49,444 nucleotides of DNA from Myxococcota bacterium (GCA_028278265.1 JANQET010000442.1:1-49444), one strand, 5' to 3'. Shown: positions 17,846-26,340, counted from the stretch's first letter. The notes: generated from the sequence alone by a model not told the origin. Numbers and translations are program-made.

Positions 17846-18274
17846 TTATTCCTCGTCGCCGTCGGTCTCACTATCGCTGTCACCAGATGCGTCGTTGTCA
17901 TCGTCGTCATCGTCATCGTCGTCGTCATCGGGCCAGTCCGGCCCTATTCCCGTCGGCTCACTGCAACTGGGGGCTACGCCAATCGTGGCCGAGGCAGCGA
18001 GGGACGCGGCAGCGGCAGCGACGACTTTCATGAACCGACGTCGTCTGGTGTTCTCCGGCCGTACCGTGGCAATCATCGACTCGAGCACCGCATCGGGAAT
18101 CGCAGCCAGCACCCCCCGCTCCGAGGGGATCAGCGAAATCTGCGCCGTTTGCAACGCTCTTTCACGATCGGTCAACAGCAGCGATTTGAACCGTTCATCG
18201 GTTGCGGCCAAGTACAACGCCTTCTCAATCCCCAGCGGCACCTGCAACTGCGTTTGATGGGTATTTCTCGACAT
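17846..18274 (-). CDS. Small protein with NHLP/Os1348-like N-terminal domain, internal twin-arginine motif and poly-Asp tail
   Basis: ATG at 18274 has AGGAG at 5 nt; the product has 142 residues. Residues 15-72 (EKALYLAATDERFKSLLL through IPDAVLESMIATV) resemble the helical leader-like domains of the nitrile-hydratase-leader/Os1348 group, seen as peptide precursors and as free small proteins. Residues 77-100 form a twin-arginine signal (RRRRFMK followed by an Ala-rich hydrophobic stretch). After this come a Cys at 104, eleven Asp in a row (116-126) and an acidic end. The Tat motif in mid-protein suggests that the N-terminal domain is removed or stays inside while the short acidic tail is exported. 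Function unknown. It lies downstream of the Sel1 gene on the same strand. Domain resemblance is by eye and not certain. Confidence 0.6.
   Translation of the reverse strand: MSRNTHQTQLQVPLGIEKALYLAATDERFKSLLLTDRERALQTAQISLIPSERGVLAAIPDAVLESMIATVRPENTRRRRFMKVVAAAAASLAASATIGVAPSCSEPTGIGPDWPDDDDDDDDDDDNDASGDSDSETDGDEE
17897..17929 (-). repeat. Homopolymeric Asp-codon run (11 Asp)
   Basis: A GAC/GAT triplet repeat encodes eleven consecutive aspartates, followed by a short Asp-Ser stretch to the C-terminus of the small Tat-motif protein. Such triplet runs are prone to length change. Confidence 0.85.
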
Positions 18275-18403
18275 TCGAACTCCTGTTTCCCGGTATTTTT
18301 TTGTCCAGCCCCGGATCATGCGCTGTAAAAAGCACCGTGCCCCACAATGCGCCGGTTCAATCATACACCTTTTGGCGAAGATTCGTCAGGGTGATCCGAG
18401 CGC

Positions 18404-20827
18404 TCACTCGATTTGCTGAGCGCAGGTCTCCTCCACACCGAATTCACACAGGCTGAAAAAGTCGACGCAGGCCGTGCTGTCACCGTTTTTGCAGGACCGC
18501 TTGAGCAGTGAGATGCCCTGGTCCAGCTCCGCTCGAGAGGCGCGTTCGTGAATCAGGTGCCGGCCCAAATCGGCGCAAGATAGCATAAATCCGCCGCCAC
18601 ACGCGCGTCGGTAGAGCTTTGTGGCTTGTTCCATGTCCGCTTCGACGAGGTCTCCCCTCCGATAGAGATTGGCCAGATTGTTACACCCCCAGGCGCTGTT
18701 CTCTCGGTGGCAGGCCCGGCGGTAGAGGGTGAAAACCTCCGGGTCGAGCTGACCTCGGTCCGCGGCTTCGGCTTCCATGGTGATCGCCAGATCGATACAG
18801 GCCTCGGTCACTCCTTTTCGGCAGGCGTTTTCCACCAATGCCCGGTCCCACTCCACCTTTTCGTAGTCACCCCGTTTCGCGGCGGCAATGCACCGTCTCG
18901 CGCCGGGGCCACACTCCGCTCGCGCGGCCGCATATCGTGGGCAGGCGCTGAGATAGCCGTGATAACACGACCTGCGAAACAGGTTGATCGCATGTCGAAA
19001 CTGGGGCGGGTTTCGCGTAAACATCATCAAGGCCAAGTTGCTACAGGCCTGCATGTCCCCGGTGTCACAAGCGGCGCCGTAGATTCGCTCGGCCGCGGAT
19101 GGGTCGGGATCGGTTCCCAGACCTTTTTCGAAAAGGAAGCCGATTTCTCGGCAGCCCTGGGCGTCCCCCAACCGGCAGGCCTTCTCAAAAAAATGAAACG
19201 CCCGCTCGTAATTGATCGGCACGCCTTTTCCCTGGGTGTGAAAAATCCCCAGATTGTAACAGGCCAGGGCGATCTCACGATCACAGGCGAATTGATAGTG
19301 CTGTCGGGCTTTGGCGAAGCTCTGCTCAACTCCCCGCCCTTGTTCGCAGAGGGAACCGTACGAAAAACAGGACTCGGGTCGCTCCAATTCGCAGTTGACC
19401 ATCGGATTGGCAAAATCGGGTACCGAGCGAGATCGGCTCAGATAGTGCCTGCCCGGCGTCAGGTTGACGAGCGCTGTCACGCGCTCCGGCGTCAACTTGA
19501 ACTCGGGGTTTTCAATGTTTGGGGCGCTCGGAGTCGCCTCGACGGTTTGACTCGCCTCCGAACGAGCTGCGTTCTCGCACGCCAACTGGTAGCCGAACCG
19601 GCACCCTTTCCGATAGTAGGCCACCGCTCTCGATTCGTCAGCAGCCACACCGATCCCCTGAGAATAGAGGGCGCCCAGATTGTTGCACCCATCGGCGATG
19701 GCCTGGATACAATCACCGGTATTGCACCAACCGATGCCGTCGCACACCTTTGAATAGTGATTCAACGCCGCGGCAAAATCCTGGGTGACCCCCTCCCCAC
19801 TCTGCAGCAACCGCCCCAGGGCGTTGCAACCACCGAGAAAGCGAAACTGGCACGAGCGCCGATAGAAATCGGCAGCAGATTGCTGATCGATGGGCGCGCC
19901 CAGACCCAGCCCATAGGACACCCCCACTTGATAACAAGCCACCCCGGACGCCATTTCGCATCCCCGATTGTACAGGGCGAAAGCCTCTTCAACCTTCTCT
20001 TCGACCTGCCCTTTGAACATACCGAGATAGGCGCAACCCGCGCCGTCGTGTAAGTCGCACCCCAGTTGAAACAACTCGGTGGCTTTGGCGTCGTCCTGCG
20101 CCACCCCTTGGCCCTGGCGATAACACATCGCCAAGCTGGTGCACGCCTTGCCGTCCCCGTGTGTACACCCCTTTTCGAACAGGGGAGTGGCGGCGGCCAT
20201 TCCCTCGACCGGGCCCTTCCCTTTCATTTCGAGCATGCCCAACTCTCGACACGCCGTACCGTCCCCATTTTCACATTCGTCGAGCAGCAGTGCCTTGGCA
20301 CGAGCGACCAATTGATCCGGTTGGCTCAGTTCCCCCTGACTTTGATAGCCCGATTCGAGCACCGCCGCCAGGTTCAAACACCCCAACGGATCGCTCAGCT
20401 GACACGCTTTTTCGAACAATGGCGCCGCTCGTTCGAGCCGGCTGTCGTCCCGGATCAACACCATGCTGCCCGCCCGGGTGCATCCACCGGCATGTCCGAG
20501 CTCACAGGCTTTCCGGTAGGCCTCCTCGGCCCGGTCTTCGGCCACCTGACCGGTCACCCCGGAAACGAATACATCCCCCAGACGAACGCACGCCGTCGAA
20601 TGGAGCGCCGCACAACCGAATTCAAACAGCGCCCGCGCCTCATCGTATCGAGGAGGGGACTGACCCATCATCTGCTCGGCACTGTCGAAGCACGCCTCCA
20701 AATGGGCCACACACGCGGCACGACCCGCCGCACTGCTGTCGAACTGCACCGGTGCGCAACCGCACGAAATCACCACTGATAGAACTGACAAAAATCCGAA
20801 TCGCATCAAATCATTCACAGGAGACAT
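18404..20827 (-). CDS. Sel1-repeat lipoprotein, 807 residues
   Basis: A lipoprotein signal ends in VVISC (Cys22), with AGGTGAG before the start. The rest is an array of Sel1-like repeats, with the pattern A-x-LY/F-x-x-GC-x-x-x-x-x-x-C-x-N/L-G-x-x-Y/L-x-x-G seen more than 15 times. Most repeats carry a Cys pair two helices apart, as in the Hcp family of cysteine-rich Sel1 proteins, where disulfides staple each repeat. The protein should be a periplasmic or surface superhelix that binds partner proteins or cell-wall material; no catalytic domain is seen. A break of about 50 residues near the middle (around 420-470) divides the array in two. It stands alone upstream, with a TGACGTCA palindrome about 25 nt before the start. 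Confidence 0.88.
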   Translation of the reverse strand: MSPVNDLMRFGFLSVLSVVISCGCAPVQFDSSAAGRAACVAHLEACFDSAEQMMGQSPPRYDEARALFEFGCAALHSTACVRLGDVFVSGVTGQVAEDRAEEAYRKACELGHAGGCTRAGSMVLIRDDSRLERAAPLFEKACQLSDPLGCLNLAAVLESGYQSQGELSQPDQLVARAKALLLDECENGDGTACRELGMLEMKGKGPVEGMAAATPLFEKGCTHGDGKACTSLAMCYRQGQGVAQDDAKATELFQLGCDLHDGAGCAYLGMFKGQVEEKVEEAFALYNRGCEMASGVACYQVGVSYGLGLGAPIDQQSAADFYRRSCQFRFLGGCNALGRLLQSGEGVTQDFAAALNHYSKVCDGIGWCNTGDCIQAIADGCNNLGALYSQGIGVAADESRAVAYYRKGCRFGYQLACENAARSEASQTVEATPSAPNIENPEFKLTPERVTALVNLTPGRHYLSRSRSVPDFANPMVNCELERPESCFSYGSLCEQGRGVEQSFAKARQHYQFACDREIALACYNLGIFHTQGKGVPINYERAFHFFEKACRLGDAQGCREIGFLFEKGLGTDPDPSAAERIYGAACDTGDMQACSNLALMMFTRNPPQFRHAINLFRRSCYHGYLSACPRYAAARAECGPGARRCIAAAKRGDYEKVEWDRALVENACRKGVTEACIDLAITMEAEAADRGQLDPEVFTLYRRACHRENSAWGCNNLANLYRRGDLVEADMEQATKLYRRACGGGFMLSCADLGRHLIHERASRAELDQGISLLKRSCKNGDSTACVDFFSLCEFGVEETCAQQIE

Positions 20828-20949
20828 TGCTCACCTATTTGGGTCTAATCTGACGTCACCGTCACACGTTAATCGCGCGACCAAGATACTTCAATTCCGA
20901 CGACATCGGTAAATTTTCAAGCAAGGTGAGGGGGCGAAGAACGAGCCGC

Positions 20950-22932
20950 TTACAGATGCGGTTTGACCACGTCGACGACCCAGGGGAAATCGATGCCCAG
21001 GCGCTTGAGGGTTTCCAAGGTGGGGATGCCGTTCTCGGTCCAGCCGCGCCGTTTGTAGACCGCGTCCATCAGCCCTTCGTACTGCTCTTCGCGGTACTTT
21101 CGGAGGGCCGCTTTTTTCTCGGCGGTGCCGAGCTTGGTCGGATCGACGCCGACGAGCTCCTTGAGCTGTTCGTCGTAGCGCTCGGCGCGGGATTCGTACT
21201 CTTCGTCGGTGACCGGTCCCATCGCTCGGTACGGTCCCCTGTCGTACTCCCTCGTGCCGAAGCCCATCCTGATGTTGAACACCCGCTGGAAGTTGTAGAC
21301 CTTGGCCGACTGGTTGAGGATGTCGTTCTCGTGCGTAATCTCGTTGCCGGTCACCGAGGAGTAGTAATTGATGTACCCCTCCACGTGCTTGGGCACCTTG
21401 TGGGGCTCGTCGGTCTGGGCGTTGTCCGCCGGCTCGATGTCGTTCCAGGGCAGCTTGCACAACCCCATCAGGCCGAACCAGGTGCGGAACATGGGGAAGT
21501 AGTACAGCGCCTCGGCCTTGTCCTCGAAGGTGGGGATCTGCTTGTTGACCATATCCATGAAGATCAACCAGGCTTCGTCGTGCTGCGGTCCCTTCTGCGC
21601 CATGGCAAATCCGCCCTGCTGGGCCAGGGATTCCTTGGAGACGTACTCCGAATACTCGAGCCCCTTGCACTCCATGCCGATGTCCTGCATGAACACCGGA
21701 TCGGCGCCGTACTTCTCTGCGAAGATTTGCTTCATCTTGCGAATGCCTTGACCGACGACCACGCCGAACCCTTCACCCCGCGCCATCTGGTGCAGAATCT
21801 CCAGCGCGTTGTCTCCCTGGCCAAAGCTCAGATCCAACCCGCCGGTCTTCTCCTTGTCGAGGATGCCGTTCTCGTAGCACTCCATGGCAAAGGCCAGGGC
21901 GGTGCCGAAGCTGATCGTATCGATGCCGTAGGTGTCGCAGTAGAAGTTGAGCTCGACGACGATGTGGGGATCGAACACGCCGATGTTGGATCCACAACCG
22001 CCCACCGTCTCGTACTCCGGTCCGTCGACGAGCACCTTGTCCCCCTTGTACGGTCCGGACTTCAGCTCGAAGTCATCAATTCCGTGAGCACAGGACATGA
22101 TGCAGCCGGCCCAGCACCCGTCCGGGGTGTGCGGCTTGAACAGGGTGCCCCACACTTCCTTGTACAGGTTCTTGGCCTCGGCATGCCCGCCGAACTTGTA
22201 GTTGTGGGTCGGCAGCAGATCGTAGGCATCCATGATCCCCACCAGGTTGGTGGTGCCGTAGCGCCGCATACCGCACTGCTCGTGGTCCATCGTCGCCAGC
22301 TCACTGGCCAACCGCAAGCCGAAGCGGGAGATGCGCTTGGCGTCCACCGGTTTGTTCGCCTCGTCGTACACCTGCAGCGCCCCGGTGGGGCAGACCGCCG
22401 CGCAAGTGGCGCAACCAATGCACCGGTCGTACTGCTCGTCGAAGGGCATCGCCACGCGCCGGGTGGCCCCGCGACCGGCAAAACCGATGATCTCCTCCCA
22501 GGTGATCTCGTTGCAGGCCCGGACACAGCGGGTGCACAGGATGCACGCGTTCTTGTCCTCGTTGCGCTGGGGATGCTGGTACGCCGGCTCGCTGGCCCCG
22601 TACATCTCGGCGTATTCCCGAATCATCGGTACGTTGGGCCAGCGGGAGAGCATCATCGTGAGCAGGTTTTTGCGAAAGGCGATTACCCGCTCTGACTTGG
22701 TCGACGCTTGGAGCGGCTCCCGTATCGGATAGTTACACGCCGTCACCAACTTGGATTTGCCGTTGACCGTCACCTCGGTCAGACACAGCCGGCAGTTGCC
22801 GTCCGCGGTCAGTGCCTCGTGATCGCAGAGGGTCGGAATCGGAATTTTGTTTTTTCGCGCCGCGTCGAGCAGGATCGTCCCCGGCTTCACCTCGAACGTG
22901 TCGTTGTTAATTTTGATCGAAATCATAGCCAC
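20950..22932 (-). CDS. Fusion of NuoG/HydA-like Fe-S module with aldehyde ferredoxin oxidoreductase domains 2-3
   Basis: Residues 1-200 are an Fe-S module: a plant-type [2Fe-2S] domain with Cys36, 47, 50 and 66, then two [4Fe-4S] ferredoxin sites (Cys130, 133, 136, 140 and Cys171, 174, 177, 181). The His-Cys3 site usual in NuoG is missing. From about residue 205 to the end come domains 2 and 3 of AOR without domain 1: DGPEYETVGG (catalytic-type Glu), cluster cysteines 273, 277 and 281 with Cys492, the pterin motif DTYGID (333-338), QHDE with a candidate active-site His451, and the usual AOR C-terminal RRGWTENGIPTLETLKRLG. Missing domain 1 is encoded separately three genes upstream (25283-26077). 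The site would hold W or Mo bis-pterin and interconvert aldehydes and acids or a related couple. It starts 3 nt after the NuoF-like gene. Confidence 0.88.
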   Translation of the reverse strand: MAMISIKINNDTFEVKPGTILLDAARKNKIPIPTLCDHEALTADGNCRLCLTEVTVNGKSKLVTACNYPIREPLQASTKSERVIAFRKNLLTMMLSRWPNVPMIREYAEMYGASEPAYQHPQRNEDKNACILCTRCVRACNEITWEEIIGFAGRGATRRVAMPFDEQYDRCIGCATCAAVCPTGALQVYDEANKPVDAKRISRFGLRLASELATMDHEQCGMRRYGTTNLVGIMDAYDLLPTHNYKFGGHAEAKNLYKEVWGTLFKPHTPDGCWAGCIMSCAHGIDDFELKSGPYKGDKVLVDGPEYETVGGCGSNIGVFDPHIVVELNFYCDTYGIDTISFGTALAFAMECYENGILDKEKTGGLDLSFGQGDNALEILHQMARGEGFGVVVGQGIRKMKQIFAEKYGADPVFMQDIGMECKGLEYSEYVSKESLAQQGGFAMAQKGPQHDEAWLIFMDMVNKQIPTFEDKAEALYYFPMFRTWFGLMGLCKLPWNDIEPADNAQTDEPHKVPKHVEGYINYYSSVTGNEITHENDILNQSAKVYNFQRVFNIRMGFGTREYDRGPYRAMGPVTDEEYESRAERYDEQLKELVGVDPTKLGTAEKKAALRKYREEQYEGLMDAVYKRRGWTENGIPTLETLKRLGIDFPWVVDVVKPHL

Positions 22933-22935
22933 CTC

Positions 22936-24816
22936 CTACTCGACCCGCACGGCGTCGTCCTTGCAGACGTCCATGCAGATCCCGCACTGGATGCATTTTT
23001 CCTGATCGATCACGTGCAGCTCCTTCTTCGCGCCGGAGACCGCCTCGGTGGGGCATTTCTTTTTACAGAGCAAACACCCCGTACACTTGTCGATGATGGT
23101 ATACGTGATCAGATCCTTACAAACGCCGCCGGGACAGCGCTTGTCGTTGACATGCGCCTCGTATTCATCGCGAAAGTAGCGCAGGGTGGAGAGCACCGGG
23201 TTGCACGCCGTCGCTCCGAGCTGACACAGTGAGCCCTCGGCCATCACACCGGCGATATCGGCCAGAGCGCTCAGATCGGCCTGGGTGCCTTTGCCCTCGG
23301 TGATGCGGGTCAGAATCTCGTGCAGGGTGGTGTTCCCCTCGCGACAGGGGGTGCACTTGCCGCACGACTCGTCCTTGAGAAATTCGATGAAGTACCGCGC
23401 CACATCGACCATGCAGGTCCGATCGTCCATCACGATCATTCCCCCCGAGCCCATCATCGAGCCGGCCTTGGTCAGCGTATCGAAATCAACCGGCTCATCG
23501 AGCAGGGAGGCGGGCAGACAACCGCCCGACGGGCCACCGGTCTGCACGGCCTTGAACTCGCGGCCGTTGGGAATGCCGCCGCCCACGTCGAAAATGATCT
23601 CCCGCAGGCTAATCCCCATCGGCACCTCGACCAGCCCGGTGTTGTTGATGTTGCCCACCAGGGAGAAGACCTTGGTGCCCGAGGATCCGTTCCACGGATT
23701 CTTCGACACATCACCGGTACCGATACCGGCAAACCACTCGCCGCCTTTGTCGATGATCACCGGAATGTTGGCCCAGCTCTCCACATTATTCAGCACGGTG
23801 GGCCGTTCTTTGTACCCCGACTCCACGTTGTGAATGTACTTGGTGCGCGGCTCGCCGACCCGGCCTTCCATCGAGGCCATCAGGGCGGTGGATTCACCGC
23901 AGACAAAGGCGCCGGCGCCCCGGTGGATCGTGATGTCAAAATTGAACTCGGTCCCGAGAATGCCGTTCCCCAGCAGTCCCCGTTCGCGGGCTTGAGCGAG
24001 CGCCTTCTCCAAGCGCGTCAGCGCCAGCGGGTACTCCTTGCGGATGTAGATGTACCCCTCGTCCGCGCCGATGGCCAGCGCCCCGAGGCACATCCCCTCG
24101 AGCACGGTGTGGGGATCGGTTTCGATGATCGAGCGGTCCATGAACGCACCGGGATCCCCTTCGTCTGCATTGCAGACCAGCACCGGTTTTTTCTCGGTTT
24201 TGCCCACCGCCTCGATACAGGACTCCCACTTGACCCCGGCGGGGAAACCACCGCCACCGCGTCCGCGCAGCCCCGATCGTTTGACCTCATCGAGGATTTG
24301 CTGCGGCTGCATCTTCTCCAGCGCTTTGGCCAGGGCGCTGTACCCCTCCCGCTCGAAATAGGAATCGATGCTCTCTGGGTCGACCAGGCCCTTGTTGCGC
24401 AGGGCGATCAGTTTTTGCTTGGAGAAAAACGGGATGTCATCCATCTGGGGAATCACGGCATCCGAAGAGATATCTTTGTAGAGATATTTCTCGACCGGTG
24501 TGCCGCCGATCAGATGGGACTCGACAATCTCCTCCACATCTTTCTCTTTGAGCTTTTGATAAAAGATGCCCTGGGGCTGCACGACCATGATCGGTCCCTG
24601 ACCACAGAAGCCGTTGCACCCCGTGGCCACCACCAGATAGTCCCGGTCCAGCTTGTGTTTTTTGAGCGCGTCGTTGAGCCCGTCGCGAATATTGAACGCC
24701 TTGGCCGAGACACAACCGGTACCGGCGCAGACCATCAGCATCCCTTTGTATTGGGCGAGCCGCTCTCGCTCGGCCTTGGCTGCCGCCCCGAGGCTCTTCA
24801 GATCAATCCTGGCCAT
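22936..24816 (-). CDS. NuoF/HydB-like NADH-binding flavoprotein with extra Fe-S domains
   Basis: The 626-residue protein has three parts. An N-terminal thioredoxin-like [2Fe-2S] domain has Cys30, 35, 67 and 71. A NuoF core follows, with GRGGGGFPAG (185-194) and CNADEGDPGAF for NADH and FMN, and the cluster motif SCGKCTPCREGN (Cys485, 488, 491) plus Cys531. The C-terminal 2x[4Fe-4S] ferredoxin has Cys578, 581, 584, 588 and Cys608, 611, 614, 618. This layout is that of HydB-type subunits of multimeric NAD-linked hydrogenases and related flavin-based bifurcating enzymes. His555, Cys561 and Cys566 in HVNDKRCPGGVC resemble the extra metal site described for HydB. It would take electrons to or from NAD(H). 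It overlaps the NuoE-like gene by 14 nt and has AAGGAGG before its start. Confidence 0.92.
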   Translation of the reverse strand: MARIDLKSLGAAAKAERERLAQYKGMLMVCAGTGCVSAKAFNIRDGLNDALKKHKLDRDYLVVATGCNGFCGQGPIMVVQPQGIFYQKLKEKDVEEIVESHLIGGTPVEKYLYKDISSDAVIPQMDDIPFFSKQKLIALRNKGLVDPESIDSYFEREGYSALAKALEKMQPQQILDEVKRSGLRGRGGGGFPAGVKWESCIEAVGKTEKKPVLVCNADEGDPGAFMDRSIIETDPHTVLEGMCLGALAIGADEGYIYIRKEYPLALTRLEKALAQARERGLLGNGILGTEFNFDITIHRGAGAFVCGESTALMASMEGRVGEPRTKYIHNVESGYKERPTVLNNVESWANIPVIIDKGGEWFAGIGTGDVSKNPWNGSSGTKVFSLVGNINNTGLVEVPMGISLREIIFDVGGGIPNGREFKAVQTGGPSGGCLPASLLDEPVDFDTLTKAGSMMGSGGMIVMDDRTCMVDVARYFIEFLKDESCGKCTPCREGNTTLHEILTRITEGKGTQADLSALADIAGVMAEGSLCQLGATACNPVLSTLRYFRDEYEAHVNDKRCPGGVCKDLITYTIIDKCTGCLLCKKKCPTEAVSGAKKELHVIDQEKCIQCGICMDVCKDDAVRVE

Positions 24817-25282
24817 GGCCGTCCTCCTTCGTCTTGTACTTTCTCATCAACTTGCTCGCTCCGGCCGGGGAGACGTCCCCGTGATGATCTTCACCGATGG
24901 CGACAACAGGGGCAAGACCGCAGGCGCCGACGCAACGCACCCCCTCGAGGGTGAACTGCTGATCCGCCGTGGTCTGACCCGCCTCGATCTTCAAATCCCT
25001 CGCGATGGCGTCCAACACCCGAGGCGCTCCTTTGACGTGACACGCAGTGCCCAGGCAGACCTGCACCACGTGCTTGCCGCGGGGCTCGAGACTGAAGGCG
25101 CCGTAAAAGGTGGCCACGTGACTGACCCGGGCCAGGGGCACGCGCAGCTCGTCCGCCACGTGCCTCATCACATCCTGGGGCAGGTAGCGCCACTCGTCCT
25201 GTACATCCTGCATAATTTCGATCAGGAAGTCCGCGTTCCGGTTCCATCGATCGAGAATGCCATTCAATTTTGCGACATCCAT
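24803..25282 (-). CDS. NuoE/HydC-like [2Fe-2S] thioredoxin-fold subunit
   Basis: The 159-residue protein has the helical N-terminal part (LPQDVMRHVADELRVPLARV, then HVATFYGAFS) and the thioredoxin-like [2Fe-2S] domain with Cys76, 81, 117 and 121 (CLGTAC, CVGAC) of the NuoE family. It passes electrons between the FMN subunit and partner clusters. Its ATG directly follows the TAG of the AOR N-domain gene, with GGAGG inside that gene's end, and it overlaps the NuoF-like gene by 14 nt. This implies translational coupling and a fixed stoichiometry of the four subunits. Length and motifs are typical. Confidence 0.93.
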   Translation of the reverse strand: MDVAKLNGILDRWNRNADFLIEIMQDVQDEWRYLPQDVMRHVADELRVPLARVSHVATFYGAFSLEPRGKHVVQVCLGTACHVKGAPRVLDAIARDLKIEAGQTTADQQFTLEGVRCVGACGLAPVVAIGEDHHGDVSPAGASKLMRKYKTKEDGHGQD

Positions 25283-26077
25283 CTACGCACCTCCTTGGGA
25301 ATTGACCGCCACGCGCCACTTGGGCCGCCACGGCGCGGTGTGCGCTACAATCGCCTTGATTTTTTTGTTGCGAAACACGGTGCCGATGCCGCCGCGCCCC
25401 GCCTGCTTGAGCCGCACGTTGCGCCGCCGCCAGTCGTAATAGGAGAAATTGAGGCAACCGATCAGGGTGTGCTCAGCGCCCCGTCCCGCGGATACCACCG
25501 ACACATTGGCCAGGTCGTCCAGACCTTCGGCGTACATCTCGGTCAGCTGCTCGGCGACCAGGTGGCTGTCGATCTCTTCTGCCGGAGCGTTCTCCACGGT
25601 GATCCGTTTGCGGGCCCCGTCGATCACGACAATCCGTTCTTCTTCGGATTTACCCACAATGACCAGGGCGTCGAATCCGGAGAACTTCAAGAACGGACCG
25701 AAGTACCCGCCCACATTGCTGTCAATCGGGGCGCTGGTGGTCGGTGAAATCGAGGTCACCAGCGATTTGCCGGAACCGGAATAAGAAGTGGTCCCACCGA
25801 GGGGACCCGAGGAGATGCAGATGGCGTTCTCCGGATCGTCCCACTTGGTGGTCGGGCTGACCTCGTCCCACATCAATCGCAGATCAAATCCCTTGCCGCC
25901 GATGAAGATGTCGATCATCTCCTGGGTGACGGGATGAATTTGAATCTCGCCGGTTCCGATATCCACCCGGAGGTACTTGCGGTTGTAGCCTTTTTCCAGC
26001 TTTGCCGGCTCGTACTCCAAGGTCGAAATCACGGTGTGTTTCGCCTTTAATTCAGCGATATTGGCAACTGAGTTCAT
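25283..26077 (-). CDS. Aldehyde ferredoxin oxidoreductase N-terminal domain (domain 1) as a separate protein
   Basis: ATG at 26077 is chosen for its GGAGGAG at 6 nt; it gives 264 residues. The sequence matches only domain 1 of AOR: YNRKYLRVDIGTGEI, the pterin-contact loop IGGKGFDLRLMWDEVSP (59-75), SSGPLGGT, the TSISPTTSAPIDSNVGGYFG stretch, then AGRGGIGTVFRNKKIKAIV (227-244), which in intact enzymes marks the end of domain 1. The protein stops shortly after that mark, so the cofactor-binding Cys cluster and the rest of the active site are absent. These are found in the fusion protein encoded at 20950-22932. The two must pair to make a working site. It is the first gene of the operon. No MoaD-like or pterin-synthesis gene is present beside it. 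Confidence 0.9.
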   Translation of the reverse strand: MNSVANIAELKAKHTVISTLEYEPAKLEKGYNRKYLRVDIGTGEIQIHPVTQEMIDIFIGGKGFDLRLMWDEVSPTTKWDDPENAICISSGPLGGTTSYSGSGKSLVTSISPTTSAPIDSNVGGYFGPFLKFSGFDALVIVGKSEEERIVVIDGARKRITVENAPAEEIDSHLVAEQLTEMYAEGLDDLANVSVVSAGRGAEHTLIGCLNFSYYDWRRRNVRLKQAGRGGIGTVFRNKKIKAIVAHTAPWRPKWRVAVNSQGGA

Positions 26078-26340
26078 CGCATTCTCCTCCAATACCAATC
26101 TGGCCTGATGGGGGCCCATTTTCGACAACGTACGTCGAAACACGCGCTATTTTGTTTGTCAACCCCACGGAATTCCAGCGATTGTTAGAATTTGTCATTA
26201 TTTGAGACAATTTTCCCAAACTTCTCTCGAGCGTTTCGCGGGGTGGTAAATAACCTCCACCCGCACTGGTTTTGTGGCGCCGGCGAACCGAAAGATGTAC
26301 AGTGAAACCGTAACGAAGAAAATAAAGTGAGAATGAAATA
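26078..26340. promoter_or_regulatory. Divergent intergenic region between the AOR operon and an HTH-like gene
   Basis: This 263-bp, AT-richer stretch should hold the promoters for both directions. An inverted repeat TTGTC (26192-26196) / GACAA (26206-26210), extendable with one mismatch, is the only clear symmetric site; it could be an operator. A TTGACA-like hexamer on the minus strand at 26157-26162 has no good partner box. No gene is seen inside. Confidence 0.4.

Noticed and set aside
18400-18423. Hairpin GCGCTCA/TGAGCGC as terminator of the Sel1 gene
   Set aside because: A 7-bp perfect stem with a 10-nt loop exists, but it is partly in the last codons and has no T-run after it on the minus strand.
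20926-22695. Long open frame (about 590 codons) on the plus strand opposite the AOR fusion gene
   Set aside because: It is antisense to a gene with clear Fe-S and AOR motifs; the product has no recognisable domain and the bias fits a GC-rich shadow frame.
23320-24954. Long plus-strand frame (about 540 codons) opposite the NuoF-like gene
   Set aside because: Shadow of a well-supported coding strand; no start signal or domain.
26157-26162. TTGACA-like -35 box for the AOR operon
   Set aside because: No TATAAT-like hexamer at 16-18 bp spacing on that strand.
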